Assembly: GCA_029207755.1 (NCBI GenBank)
Contig: JARCOQ010000185.1
Span: 62,001 to 126,000 of the forward strand
DNA: 64,000 nucleotides
Source: Chamaea fasciata
Taxonomy: Eukaryota > Chordata > Aves > Passeriformes > Sylviidae
Reading direction: 5' to 3'
The notes beneath the pieces were generated by a model, which was not told the origin of the DNA, ran no database searches, and saw nothing but the letters and a program-made list of their open reading frames with translations. Shown here piece after piece: positions 22,301-33,159 of the stretch. Within the stretch, counting starts at the first letter, position 1. Each line of letters opens with the position of its first letter. The position numbers were made by a program, and so were the translations under genes.

Positions 22301-24430
22301 GTCCCGTCTGTGTCCCTGGGGGTGCCCTGCCTGTCCCCTAGGTGTCCCTGGGGGTGCCCTGCCTGTCCCCTAGGTGTCCCTGGGGGTGCCCTGCCTGTCC
22401 CCTAGGTGTCCCTGGGGGTGCCCTGGCTTTCCCCTCGGTGTCCCTGGGGGTGCCCTGGCTGTCTTTAGGGTGCCCTGGCTGTCCCCTAGGTGTCCCTGGG
22501 GGTGCCCTTGGTGTCCCTGGGGGTGCCCTGGCTGTCCCTAGGGTGCCATGGCTGTCCCCTAGGTGTCCCTGGGGGTGCCCTGGGTGTCCCTGGGTTGCCC
22601 TGGCTGTCCCCAAGGTGTCCCTGCGGGTGCCCAGAGTGTCCCTGGGAGTGCCCTGGCTGTCCCCTAGGGGTCTCTCGGGGTGCCCTGGCTGTCCCGTCAG
22701 TGTCCCTGGGGGTGGCCGGCCTGTCCCCTAGGTGTCCCTGGCGGTGCCCTGGGTGTCCCTGGGGATGCCCTGGCTGTCCCCTAGGTGTCCCTGTGGGTGC
22801 CCTTGGTGTCCCTGGGGGGGCCCTGGCTGTCCCCTAGGTTTCTCTGGGGGTGCTCTGGCTGTCCCATTGGTGTCCCTGGGGGTGCACTGGCTGTCCCTGT
22901 GTTGCCATGTCTGTCCTCTACGTGTCCCTGGGGGTGCCCTGGCTGTCCCCTCGCTGTCCCTGGGGGTGCCCTGCCTGTCCCCTTGGTGTCCCTGTGGGTG
23001 CCCAGAGTGTCCCTGGGAGTGCCCTGGCTGTCCCCTAGGGGTCTCTCGGGGTGCCCTGGCTGTCCCGTCAGTGTCCCTGGGGGTGGCCGGCCTGTCCCCT
23101 CGGTGTCCCTGGGGGTGCCCTTGGTGTCCCTGGGGTGCCCTGGCTGTCCCCCTTGGTGTCCCTGGGGATGCTCTGCCTGTCCCCTAGGTGTCCCTGGGGG
23201 TGCCCTGGCTGTCCTCTAGGTGTCCCTGGGGGTGCCCAGGGTGTCCCTGGGGGGGCCCTGGCTGTCCCCTAGGTGTCACCGGGGGTGCCCTGGCTGTCCC
23301 TGGGGGAGCCCTGGCATTCTCTGGGGGTGCCCTGGCTGTCCCCTAGGTGTCCCTGGGGTGCCCTGGCTGTCCCCTTGGTGTCCCTGTGGGTGCCCAGAGT
23401 GTCCCTGGGAGTGCCCTGGCTGTCCCCTAGGGGTCTCTCGGGGTGCCCTGGCTGTCCCGTCAGTGTCCCTGGGGGTGGCCGGCCTGTCCCCTCGGTGTCC
23501 CTGGGGGTGCCCTTGGTGTCCCTGGGGTGCCCTGGCTGTCCCCTTGGTGTCCCTGGGGATGCTCTGCCTGTCTCCTAGGTGTCCCTGGGGGTGCCCTGGC
23601 TGTCCTCTAGGTGTCCCTGGGGGTGCCCAGGGTGTCCCTGGGGGGGCCCTGGCTGTCCCCTAGGTGTCACTGGGGGTGCCCTGGCTGTCCCTGGGGGAGC
23701 CCTGGCTGTCTCTGGGGGTGCCCTGGCTGTCCCCTAGGTGTCACTGGGAGTGCCCTGGCTTTCCCCTCGGTGTCCCTGGGGGTGCCCTGCCTGCCCCCTT
23801 GGTGTCCCTGAGGGTGTACTGGCTGTCCCTAGGGTGCCCTGGCTGTGCCCTAGGTGTCCCTGGGGGTGCCCTGGCTGTCCCTAGGGTGCCCTGGCTTTCA
23901 CCTTGGTGTCCCTGGGGGTGCGCTGGTGTCCCTCGGGGTGCCCTGCCTATCCCCTAGGTGTCCCTGGGGGTGCCCTGGCTGTCCTCTAGGTGTCCCTGGG
24001 GGTGCCCTGGCTGTCTCCGGGGGGCCCTGGCTGTGCCCTCGGTGTCCCTGGGGGTGCCCTGGCTGTCCCTAGGGTGCCCTGGCTGTGTCCTTGGTGTCCC
24101 TGGGGGTGCCCTGGCTGTCCCTAGGGTGTCCTGGCTGTCCCCTAGGTGTCCCTGGGGGTGCCCTGGCTGTCTCCTAGGTGTCCCTGGGAGTGCCCTGCCT
24201 GTTCCCTAGGTGTCCCTTGGGGTGCCCTGGCTGTCCCTGGTGTGCTCTGGATGTCCCCTTGGTGTCCCTGGGGTGCCCTGGCTGTCCCCTTGGTGTCCCT
24301 GAGGGTGTACTGGCTGTCCCTAGGGTGCACTGGCTGTGCCCTAGGTGTCCCTGGGTGTGCCCTGGGTGTCACCTTGGGGTCCCTGGGGGTGCGCTGGTGT
24401 CCCTCGGGGTGCCCTGCCTATCCCCTAGGT
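22301..24430. repeat. Transition zone with a 391-392 bp tandem duplication
   Basis: From 22311 to 22406 there are three identical 32-mers of the GCCTG type. The first GTCTCTCGGGG marker units of the middle family appear at about 22672, 23041 and 23433. The stretch from about 22980 to 23360 is repeated at about 23372-23750. The offset is 392 bp, falling to 391 after a C5 run near 23150 that has four C in the other copy. TGGGGGAGCCC variants close both copies. Confidence 0.8.
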
Positions 24431-27400
24431 GTCCCTTGGGGTGCCCTGGCTGTGCCCTCGGTGTCTCTGGGGGTGCCCTGGGTGTCCCTGGGGTGTCCTG
24501 GCTGTCCCCTAGGTGTCCCTGGGGGTGCCCAGGCTGTCCCCTAGGTGTCCCTGGGGGGGCCCTGGGTGTCCCTGGGGTACCCTGGCTGTCTCTGGGGTGC
24601 CCGAAAGGTTCCCTACGTGTCCCTGGGGTGCCCTGGCTGTCCCGTCAGTGTCCCTGAGGGTGCCCTGGGTGTCCCTGGCGTGCCCTGGCTGTCTCCTAGG
24701 TGTCCCTGGGGGTTCCCTCCCTGTCCCTCGGGATGCCCTGGCTGTCCCCTAGGTGTCCCTGGGGGTGACCTGGGTGTCCCTGGGGTGCCCTGGCTGTCCC
24801 CTAGGTGTCCCTGGGGGTGCCCTGGATGTCTCTGGGGTGCCCTGGCTGTCCTCTAGGTGTCCCTGGGGGTGCCCTTGCTATCCCTGGGGTGCCCTGGCTG
24901 TCCCCTACATGTCCCTGGAGATCCCCTAGGTGTCCCTGGGGGTGCCCAGAGTGTCCCTGCGAGTGCCCTGGCTGTCCCCTAGGGGTCTCTGGGGGTGCCC
25001 TGCCTGTCCCCTATGTGTCCCTGGGGGTGTCCTGGGTGTCCCTGGGGGTGCCCTGGCTGTCCCCTAGGTGTCCCTGGGGGTGCCCTGGGTGTCCCAGGGG
25101 TTCCCTGGCTGTCCCCTAGGTGGCCCTGGGGGTGCCCTCGCTGTCCCTGGGGTGCCCTGGCTTTCCCCTAGGTGTCCCTGGGGGTCCCCTTGGTGTCCCT
25201 GGGGGTGCCCAGGGTGTCCCTGGAGGTGCCCTTGCTGTCCCCTAGGTGTCCCTGGGGGTGCCCTGGCTGTCCCTGGGGTGCTCTGGATGTCCCCTTGGTG
25301 TCCCTGGGGTTCCATGGCTGTCCCCTTGGTGTCCCTGAGGGTGTACTGGCTGTCTCTAGGGTGCCCTGGCTGTGCCCTAGGTGTCCCTGGGGGTGCCCTG
25401 GCTGTCCCTAGGGTGCCCTGGCTGTCACCTTGGTGTCCCTGGGGGTGCGCTGGTGTCCCTCGGGGTGCCCTGCCTATCCCCTAGGTGTCCCTGGGGGTGA
25501 CCTGCCTGTCCCCTAGGTGTCCCTGGGGGTGCCCTGGCTGTCCCTAGGGTGCCCTGGCTGTCCCGTCAGTGTCCCTGAGGGTGCCCTGGGTGTCTCTGGC
25601 GTGCCCTGGCTGTCTCCTAGGTGTCCCTGGGGGTTCCCTCCCTGTCCCTCGGGATGCCCTGGCTGTCCCCTAGGTGTCCCTGGGGGTGACCTGGGTGTCC
25701 CTGGGGTGCCCTGGCTGTCCCCTAGGTGTCCCTGGGGGGGCCCTGGCTGTCCCCTAGGTGTCCCTGAGGGTGCCCTGGATGTCCCTGGGGTGCCCTGGCT
25801 GTCCTCTAGGTGTCCCTGGGGGTGCCCTTGCTGTCATTTGGGTGCCCTGGCTGTCCCCTACATGTCCCTGGAGGTCCCCTAGGTGTCCCTGGGGGTGCCC
25901 AGAGTGTCCCTGCGAGTGCCCTGGCTGTCCCCTAGGGGTCTCTGGGGGTGCCCTGGCTGTCCCCTAGGTGTCCCTGGGGGTGCCCTGGGTGTCCCTGGGG
26001 TGCCCTGGCTGTCCCTGGGATGCCCGGGAGGTCCCCTACGTGTCCCTGGGGTGCCCTGGCTGTCCCTGGGGTGCCCGGGAGGTCCCCTACGTGTCCCTGG
26101 GGTGCCCTGGCTGTCCCGTCAGTGTCCCTGAGGGTGCCCTGGGTGTCCCTGGCGTGCCCTGGCTGACTCCTAGGGGTCTCTGGGGGGGCCCTGGCTGTCC
26201 CCTAGGTGTCCCTGGGGGTGGCCTGGGTGTCCCTGGGGTGCCCTGGCTGTACCCTAGGTGTCCCTGGGGGGGCCCTGGCTGTCCCCTAGGTGTCCCTGGG
26301 GGTGGCCTGGGTGTCCCAGGGGTGCCCTTGCTGTCCCCTAGGTGTCCCTGGGGGTGCCCTGGCTGTCCCTGGGGTACCCTGGCTGTCCCCTAGATGTCCC
26401 TGGAGGTCCCCTAGGTGTCCCTGGGGGTGCCCAGAGTGTCCCTGCGTGTGCCCTGGCTGTCCCCTAGGGGTCTCTGGGGTTGCCCTGCCTGTCCCCTAGG
26501 TGTCCCTGGGAGTGTCCTGGGTGTCCCTGGGGGTGCCCTGGCTGTCCCCTAGGTGTTCCTGGGGGTGCCTTGGGTGTCCCTGGGGTGCCCTGGCTGTCCC
26601 CTAGGTGTCCCTGGGGGTGCCCTGTGGGTCCCTGGGGTGCCCTGGGGGTGCCCTGGTGTCCCTGGGGGTGCCCTGGCTGTCCCCTAGGTGTCCCTGGGGG
26701 TGCCCAGGGTGTCCCTGGGGGTGCCCTTGCTGTCCCCTAGGTGTCCCTGGGGGTGCCCTGGCTGTCCCTGGGGTGCTCTGGATGTCCCCTTGGTGTCCCT
26801 GGGGTGCCCTGGCTGTCCCCTTCGTGTCCCTGAGGGTGTCCTGGATGTCCCTAGGGTGCCCTGGCTGTCACCTTGGGGTCCCTGGGGGTGCGCTGGTGTC
26901 CCTCGGGGTGCCCTGCCTATCCCCTAGGTGTCCCTGGGGGTGCCCTGGCTGTCCCTAGGGTGCCCTGGCTGTGCCCTCGGTGTCTCTGGGGGTGCCCTGG
27001 GTGTCCCTGGGATGTCCTGGCTGTCTCTGGGGTGCCCGGGAGGTTCCCTACGTGTCCCTGGGGTGCCCTGGCTGTCCCGTCAGTGTCCCTGAGGGTGCCC
27101 TGGGTGTCCCTGGCGTGCCCTGGCTGTCTCCTAGGTGTCCCTGGGGGTTCCCTCCCTGTCCCTCGGGATGCCCTGGCTGTCCCCTAGGTGTCCCTGGGGG
27201 TGACCTGGGTGTCCCTGGGGTGCCCTGGCTGTCCCCTAGGTGTCCCTGGGGGGGCCCTGGCTGTCCCCTAGGTGTCCCTGAGGGTGCCCTGGATGTCCCT
27301 GGGGTGCCCTTGCTGTCCTCTAGGTGTCCCTGGGGGTGCCCTTGCTGTCCCTGGGGTGCCCTGGCTGTCCCCTACATGTCCCTGGAGGTCCCCTAGGTGT

Positions 27401-27840
27401 CCCTGGGGGTGCCCAGAGTGTCCCTGCGAGTGCCCTGGCTGTCCCCTAGGGGTCTCTGGGGGTGCCCTGCCAGTCCCCTAGGTGTCCCTGGGGGTGCCCT
27501 GGGTGTCCCAGGGGTGCCCTGGCTGTCCCCTAGGTGTCCCTGGGGGTGCCCTGGGTGTCCCAGGGGTGCCCTGCCTGTCCCCTAGGTGGCCCTGGGGGTG
27601 CCCTCGCTGTCCCTGGGGTGCCCTGGCTTTCCCCTAGGTGTCCCTGGGGGTCCCCTTGGTGTCCCTGGGGGTGCCGAGGGTGTCCCTGGAGGTGCCCTTG
27701 CTGTCCCCTAGGTGTCCCTGGGGGTGCCCTGGCTGTCCCTGGGGTGCTCTGGATGTCCCCTTGGTGTCCCTGGGGTTCCCTGGCTGTCCCCTTGGTGTCC
27801 CTGAGGGTGTACTGGCTGTCTCTAGGGTGCCCTGGCTGTG
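24431..27840. repeat. Duplicated 1 kb blocks, offset about 2.47 kb
   Basis: About 24440-25450 corresponds to about 26960-27840. The offset is 2466 bp at 25068/27534 and about 2.52 kb nearer the start. An intermediate copy lies at 25590-25960, 1514 bp before 27110-27470. Shared features are the CTCCCTGTCCCTCGGGATG unit after a GGGTTCCC variant, the CCTACATGTCC variant and the TGCGAG marker, whose last occurrence in the window is near 27425. Confidence 0.8.
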
Positions 27841-30800
27841 CCCTAGGTGTCCCTGGTGGTGCCCTGGCTGTCCCGTACGTGTCCCTGGGGGAGCCCTGGA
27901 GGTCCCCTAGGTGTCCCTGCAGGTGCCCTCGCTGTCCCTGGGGTGCCCTGGCTGTCCCCTAGGTGTCCCTGGGGGTCCCCTTGGTGTCCCTGGGGGTGCC
28001 CAGGGTGTCCCTTAGGTGTCCCTGGGGGTGCCCTTCTGTCCCCTAGCTGTCCCTGGGGGTACCCTGGCTGTCCCCTTGGTGTCCCTAGGGTGCCCTGTCT
28101 GTGCCCTTGGTGTCCCTGGGGGTGCCCTAGCTGTCCCTAGGGTGCCCTGGCTGTCCCCTAGGTGTCCCTGGGGTGCCCTCGTGTCCCTCGGGGTGCCCTG
28201 GCTGTCCCCTAGGTTTCCCTGGGGGTGCCCTGCCTGTCCCCTACGTGTCCCTGGGGGTGCCCTGGCTGTCCCCAGGGTGCCCTGGCTGTGCCCTCGGTGT
28301 CTCTGGGGGTGCCCTGGCTGTCCCTAGGGTGCCCAGGCTGTGCCCTCAGTGTCTCTGGGGGTGCCCTGCCTGTCCCCTAGGTGTCCTTGGGGGTGCCCTG
28401 GCTGTCCCTAGGGTGCCCTGGCTGTTCCCTCGGTGTCCATGGGGGTGGCCTGCCTGTCCCCTAGGTGTCCTTGGGGGTGCCCTGGCTGTGCCCTCTGTGT
28501 CCCCTGGGTTGCCCTGGCTGTCCTTAGGGTGCCCTGGCTGTCCCCTAGGTGTCCCTGGGGTTGCCCTGGCTGTCCCCTCCCTGTCCCTGGGGGTGCCCTG
28601 ATTGTCCCTGGGGGTGCCCTGATTGTCCCTGGGGTGCCAAGGGGGTGCCCTGGCTGTCCCCAAGGTGTCCCTGGGGTTGCCTTCCCTGTCCCCTAGGTGT
28701 CTCTGGGGTGCCCTGGCTGTCCCCTCGGTGTCCCTGGGGGTGCCCAGGGTGTCCCTGGGGGGGCCCTGGCTGTCCCCTTGGTGTCCCTGGGGGTGCCCTG
28801 GCTGTCCCCTAGGTGTCCCTGTGGTGACCTGGCTGTCCTTGGGGTGCTCTGGCTGTCCACTAGGTGTCCCTGGGGGTGCCCTGGCTGTCCCTAGGGTGCC
28901 CTGGCTGTGCCCTAGGTGGCCCTGAGGGTGCACAGGGTGTCACTGGGGTTCCCTGGCTGTCCCGTACGTGTCCCTGGGGTTCCCTGGAGGTCCCCTAGGT
29001 GTCCCTGGGGGTGCCCTGGCTGTCCCCTAGGTGTCCCTGGGGGTGCCCTGGCTATCCCTGGAGTGCCGTGGCTCTCCCGTCGGTGTCCCTGGGGGTGCCC
29101 TGATTGTCCCTGAGGTGCCCAGGGGGTGCCCTGGCTGTCCCCTAGGTGTCCCTGGGGGTGCCGTGGCTGTCCCCTTCGTGTCTTGGTTGTGCCCTGGATC
29201 TCCCTAGGGTGCCCTGGCTGTCCCCTAGGTGTCCCTGGGGGTGCCCTGGGTGTCCCTGGAGTGCCCTGCCTGTCCCCTAGGTGTCCCTGGGGGTGCCCTG
29301 GCTGTCCCCTTGGTGTCCCTGGGGGTGCCCTGGCTGTCCCTGGGGTGCCATGGCCATCCTCTACGTGTCCCTGGGGATGCCCTGGGTGTCCCTGGTGTGC
29401 CCTGGCTGTCCCCTCGGTGTCCCTGGGGGTGCCCTGCCTGTCCCCTAGGTGTCCCTGGGGGGGCCCTGGCGGTCCCCTAGGTGTCCCTGGGGGTGCCCTG
29501 CCTGTCCCCTAGGTGTCCCTGGGGGTGCCCTGCCTGTCCCCTAGGTGTCCCTGGGGGTGCCCTGCCTGTCCCCTAGGTGTCCCTGGGGGTGCCCTGGCTT
29601 TCCCCTCGGTGTCCCTGGGGGTGCCCTGGGTGTCCCTGGGGTGCCCTGGCTGTCCCCAAGGTGTCCCTGTAGGTGCCCAGAGTGTCCCTGGGAGTGCCCA
29701 GGCTGTCCCCTAGGGGTCTCTCGGGGTGCCCTGGCTGTCCCGTCAATGTCCCTGGGGGTGGCCGGCCTGTCCCCTAGGTGTCCCTGGGGGTGCCCTGGCT
29801 GTCCCTAGGGTGCCCTGGCTGTGCCCTTGGTGTCCCTGGGGGTGCCCTGGGTGTCCCTGGCGTGCCCTGGCTGTCCCCTAGGTGTCCCTGGGGGTGCCCT
29901 GGGTGTCCCTGGGGTGCCCTGGCTGTCCCCTAGGTGTCCCTGCGGGGGCCCTGGCTGTCCCCTAGGTGTCCCTGGGGGTGCCCTGGCTGTCCCTGGGGTG
30001 CCCTGGCTGTCCCCTAGGTTTCCCTGGGGGTGCACTGGCTGTCCCTGGGGTGCCCTGGCTGTCCCCTAGATGTCCCTGGAGGTCCCCTAGGTGTCCCTGC
30101 GGGTGCCAAGAGTGTCCCTTTGAGTGCCCTGGCTGTCCCCTAGGGGTCTCTGGGGGTGCCCTGGCTGTCCCCTAGGTGTCCCTGGGGGTGCCCTGGGTGT
30201 CCCTGGGGTGCCCTGGCTGTCCCCTAGGTGTCCCTGGGGGTGCCCTGTGGGTCCCTGGGGTGCCCTGGGGGTGCCCTTGTGTCCCTGGGGGTGCCCTGGC
30301 TGTCCCCTAGGTGGCCCTGGGGGTGCCCTCGCTGTCCCTGGGGTGCCCTGGCTTTCCCCTAGTTGTCCCTGGGGGTCCCCTTGGTGTCCCTGGGGGTGCC
30401 CAGGGTGTCCTTGGGGGTGCCCTTGCTGTCCCCTAGGTTTCCCTGGGGGTGCCCTGGCTGTCCCTGGGGTGCTCTTGATGTCCCCTTGGTGTCCCTGGGG
30501 TGCCCTGGCTGTCCCCTTGGTGTCCCTGGGGGTGCTCTGCCTGTCCCCTCGGTGTCCCTGGGGGTGCCCTGGCTGTCCTCTTGGTGTCCCTGGGGGTGCC
30601 CTGGCTGTCCCATTGGTGTCCCTGGGGGTGCCCTGGCTGTCCCTAGGGTGCCCTGGCTGTGCCCTAGGTGTCCCTGGGGGTGCCCTGGCTGTCTCTGGTG
30701 TGCCCTGAATGTCCCCTAGGTGTCCCTGGTGGTGCCCTGGCTGTCCCGTACGTGTCCCTGGGGGAGCCCTGGAGGTCCCCTAGGTGTCCCTGGGGGTGCC

Positions 30801-31140
30801 TTCGCTGTCCCTGGGGTGCCCTGGCTGTCCCCTAGGTGTCCCTGGGGGTGCCCTGGCTGTGCCCTAGGTGTCCCTGGGAGTGCCCTAGCTGTCCCTAGGG
30901 TGCCCTGGCTGTCCCCTAGGTGTCCCTGGGGTGCCCTGGTGTCCCTCGGGGTGCCCTGGCTGTCCCCTGGGTTTCTCTGGGGGTGCCCTGCCTGTCCCCT
31001 ACGTGTCCCTGGGGGTGCCCTGGCTGTCCCCAGGGTGCCCTGGCTGTGCCCTCGGTGTCTCTGGGGGTGCCCTGGCTGTCCCTAGGGTGCCCTGGCTGTC
31101 CCCTCGGTGTCCCTGGGGGTGCCCTGCGTGTCCCCTAGGT
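27841..31140. repeat. Older copy of the 4.6 kb middle-family unit
   Basis: The order of private variants matches the two near-identical 4.64 kb units further right. Matching points include 28173/40742, 28549/41118, 29126/41592/46232, 30124/43175/47805 and 30720/43717/48381. The distance from 28433 to 30720 is 2287 bp against 2715 and 2739 bp in the right copies, so several hundred bp were gained or lost. At 29482-29577 three identical 32-mers stand in a row. Confidence 0.82.
29482..29577 (+). repeat. Three identical 32-mers (GCCTG subtype)
   Basis: Units 29482-29513, 29514-29545 and 29546-29577 are identical and carry GCCTG in place of GGCTG. A second such run is at 22311-22406. Perfect adjacent copies point to recent single-unit amplification, since most neighbouring units differ from each other. 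Confidence 0.9.
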
Positions 31141-33159
31141 GTCTCTGGGGGTGCCCTGGCTGTCCCTAGGGTGCCCAGGCTGTGCCCTCAGTGTCTCTGG
31201 GGGTGCCCTGCCTGTCCCCTAGGTGTTCTTGGGGGTGCCCTGGCTGTGCCCTCTGTGTCCCTGGGGGTGCCCTGGCTGTCCTTAGGGTGCCCTGGCTGTC
31301 CCCTAGGTGTCCCTGGGGGTGCCCTGGGTGTGCCTGGGGTGCCCTGGCTGTCCCCTAGGTGTCCCTGGGGGTGCCCTGGGTGTCCCTGGGGATGCCCTGT
31401 CTGTCCTCTAGGTGTCCCTGGGGGTGCCCTGGGTGTTTCTGGGGGGGCCCTGGCTGTCCCCTAGGGGTCTCTAGGGGTGCCCTGCCTGTCCCCTAGGTGT
31501 CCCGGAGGGTGCCCTGGCTGTCCCTAGGGTGCCCTGGCTATGCCCTAGGTGTCCCTGGGGGTGCCCTGGCTGTCGCTAGGGTGCCCAGGCTGTCCCGTTG
31601 GTGGCCCTGGGGGTGCCCTGGTGTCCCTCGGGGTGCCCTGGCTGTCCCCTTGGTGTCGCTGGGGGTGCCCTGGCTGTCTCTGGTGTGCCCTGAATGTCCC
31701 CTATGTGTCCCTGTGGGTGCCCAGAGTGTCCCTGGGAGTGCCAAGGCTGTCCCCTAGGGGTCTCTCGGGGTGCCCTGGCTGTCCCGTCAGTGTCCCTGGG
31801 GGTGGCCGGCCTGTCCCCTAGGTGTCCCTGGGGGTGCCCTGGGTGTCCCTGGGGTGCCCTGGCTGTCACCAAGGTGTTCCTGTGGGTGCCCAGAGTGTCC
31901 CTGGGAGTGCCCAGGCTGTCCCCTAGGGGTCTCTCGGGGTGCCCTGGCTGTCCCGTCAGTGTCCCTGGGGGTGGCCGGCCTGTCCCCTAGGTGTCCCTGG
32001 GGTTGCCCTGGGTGTCCCTGGGGTGCCCTGGGTGTCCCTGGGAGGGCCCTGGCTGTCCCCTTGGTGTCCCTGGGGGTGCTCTGCCTGTCCCCTAGGTGTC
32101 CCTGAGGGTGCCCTGGCTGTCCTCTAGGTGTCCCTGGGGGTGCCCTGGGTGTCCCTGGGAGGGCCCTGGCTGTCCCCTTGGTGTCCCTGGGGGTGCCCTG
32201 GCTGTGCCCTCGGTGTCCCTGAGGGTGCCCTGGCTGTCCCTAGGGTGCCCTGGCTGTGCCCTAGGTGTCTCTGGGGGTGCCCTGGCTGTCTCTGGTGTGC
32301 CCTGAATGTCCACTAGGTGTCCCTGGTGGTTCCCTGGCGGTCCCGTACGTGTCCTTGGGGGTGCCCTGGAGGTCCCCTTGGTATCCCTGGGGGTGCCTTC
32401 GCTGTCCCTGGGGTGCCCTGGCTGTCCCCTAGGTGTCCCTGGGGGTGCCCTGGCTTTCCCCTCGGTGTCCCTGGGGGTGCCCTGGCTGTCTTTAGGGTGC
32501 CCTGGCTGTCCCCTAGGTGTCCCTGGGGGTGCCCTAGGTGTCCCTAGGGGTGCCCTGGCTGTCCCTAGGGTGCCCTGGCTGTCCCCTAGGTGTCCCTGGG
32601 GGTGCCCTCGGTGTCCCTGGGGTGCCCTGGCTGTCCCCAAGGGGTCTCTCGGGGTGCCCTTGCTGTCCCGTCAGTGTCCCTGGGGGTGGCCCGCCTGTCC
32701 CCTAGGTGTCCCTGGGGGTGCCCTGGGTGTCCCTGGGGTGCCCTGGCTGTCCCATTGGTGTCCCAGGGGGTGCTCTGCCTGTCCCCAAGGTGTCCCTGGG
32801 GGCACCCTGGCTGTCCTCTAGGTGTCCCTGGGGGTGCCCTGGGTGTCCCTGGGGGGGCCCTGGCTGTCCCCTTGGTGTCCTTGGGGGTGCCCTGGCTGTG
32901 CCCTCGGTGTCCCTGAGGGTGGCCTGGCTGTCCCTAGGGTGCCCTGGCTGTGCCCTAGGTGTCCCTGGCGATGCCCTGGCTGTCCCTCGGGTGCCCTGGC
33001 TGTCCCCTAGGTGTCCCTGATGGTGCCCTGGCTGTGCCCTCGGTGTCCCTGGGGGTGCCCTGGCTGTCCCCTAGGTGTCCCTCGGAGTGCAATGGCTGTC
33101 CCTAGGGTGCCCTGGCTGTGCCCACGGTGTATCTGGGGGTGCCCTGGCTGTCCCCTAGG
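31141..33159. repeat. Mixed middle-family units with a doubled 169 bp module
   Basis: The GTCTCTCGGGG marker appears at 31760 and again at 31929, exactly 169 bp apart, and the whole surrounding module (CCCAGAG, CCCGTCAG, GGTGGCCGGCC) is doubled. A third, altered copy (CCAAGGGGTCTCTCGGGG) follows near 32640. The rest is ordinary 31-32 and 52-53 bp units. I see nothing else here. Confidence 0.78.
31700..32040. repeat. Doubled 169 bp intermediate module
   Basis: Two copies of a module about 169 bp long, each with CCCAGAGTGTCCCTGGGAG, GTCTCTCGGGG, CCCGTCAGTG and GGTGGCCGGCC in that order. The marker GTCTCTCGGGG is at 31760 and 31929. The same doubling is seen at 35955/36123, 40028/40196, 46988/47157 and 51283/51452, and a single copy stands near 53394. 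Confidence 0.87.

Noticed and set aside
28525..28535. TTAGGG hexamers (also near 22460, 32490 and 36245), suggesting telomeric repeats
   Set aside because: They are isolated point variants of CCTAGGG in monomer 3 and never occur in tandem.
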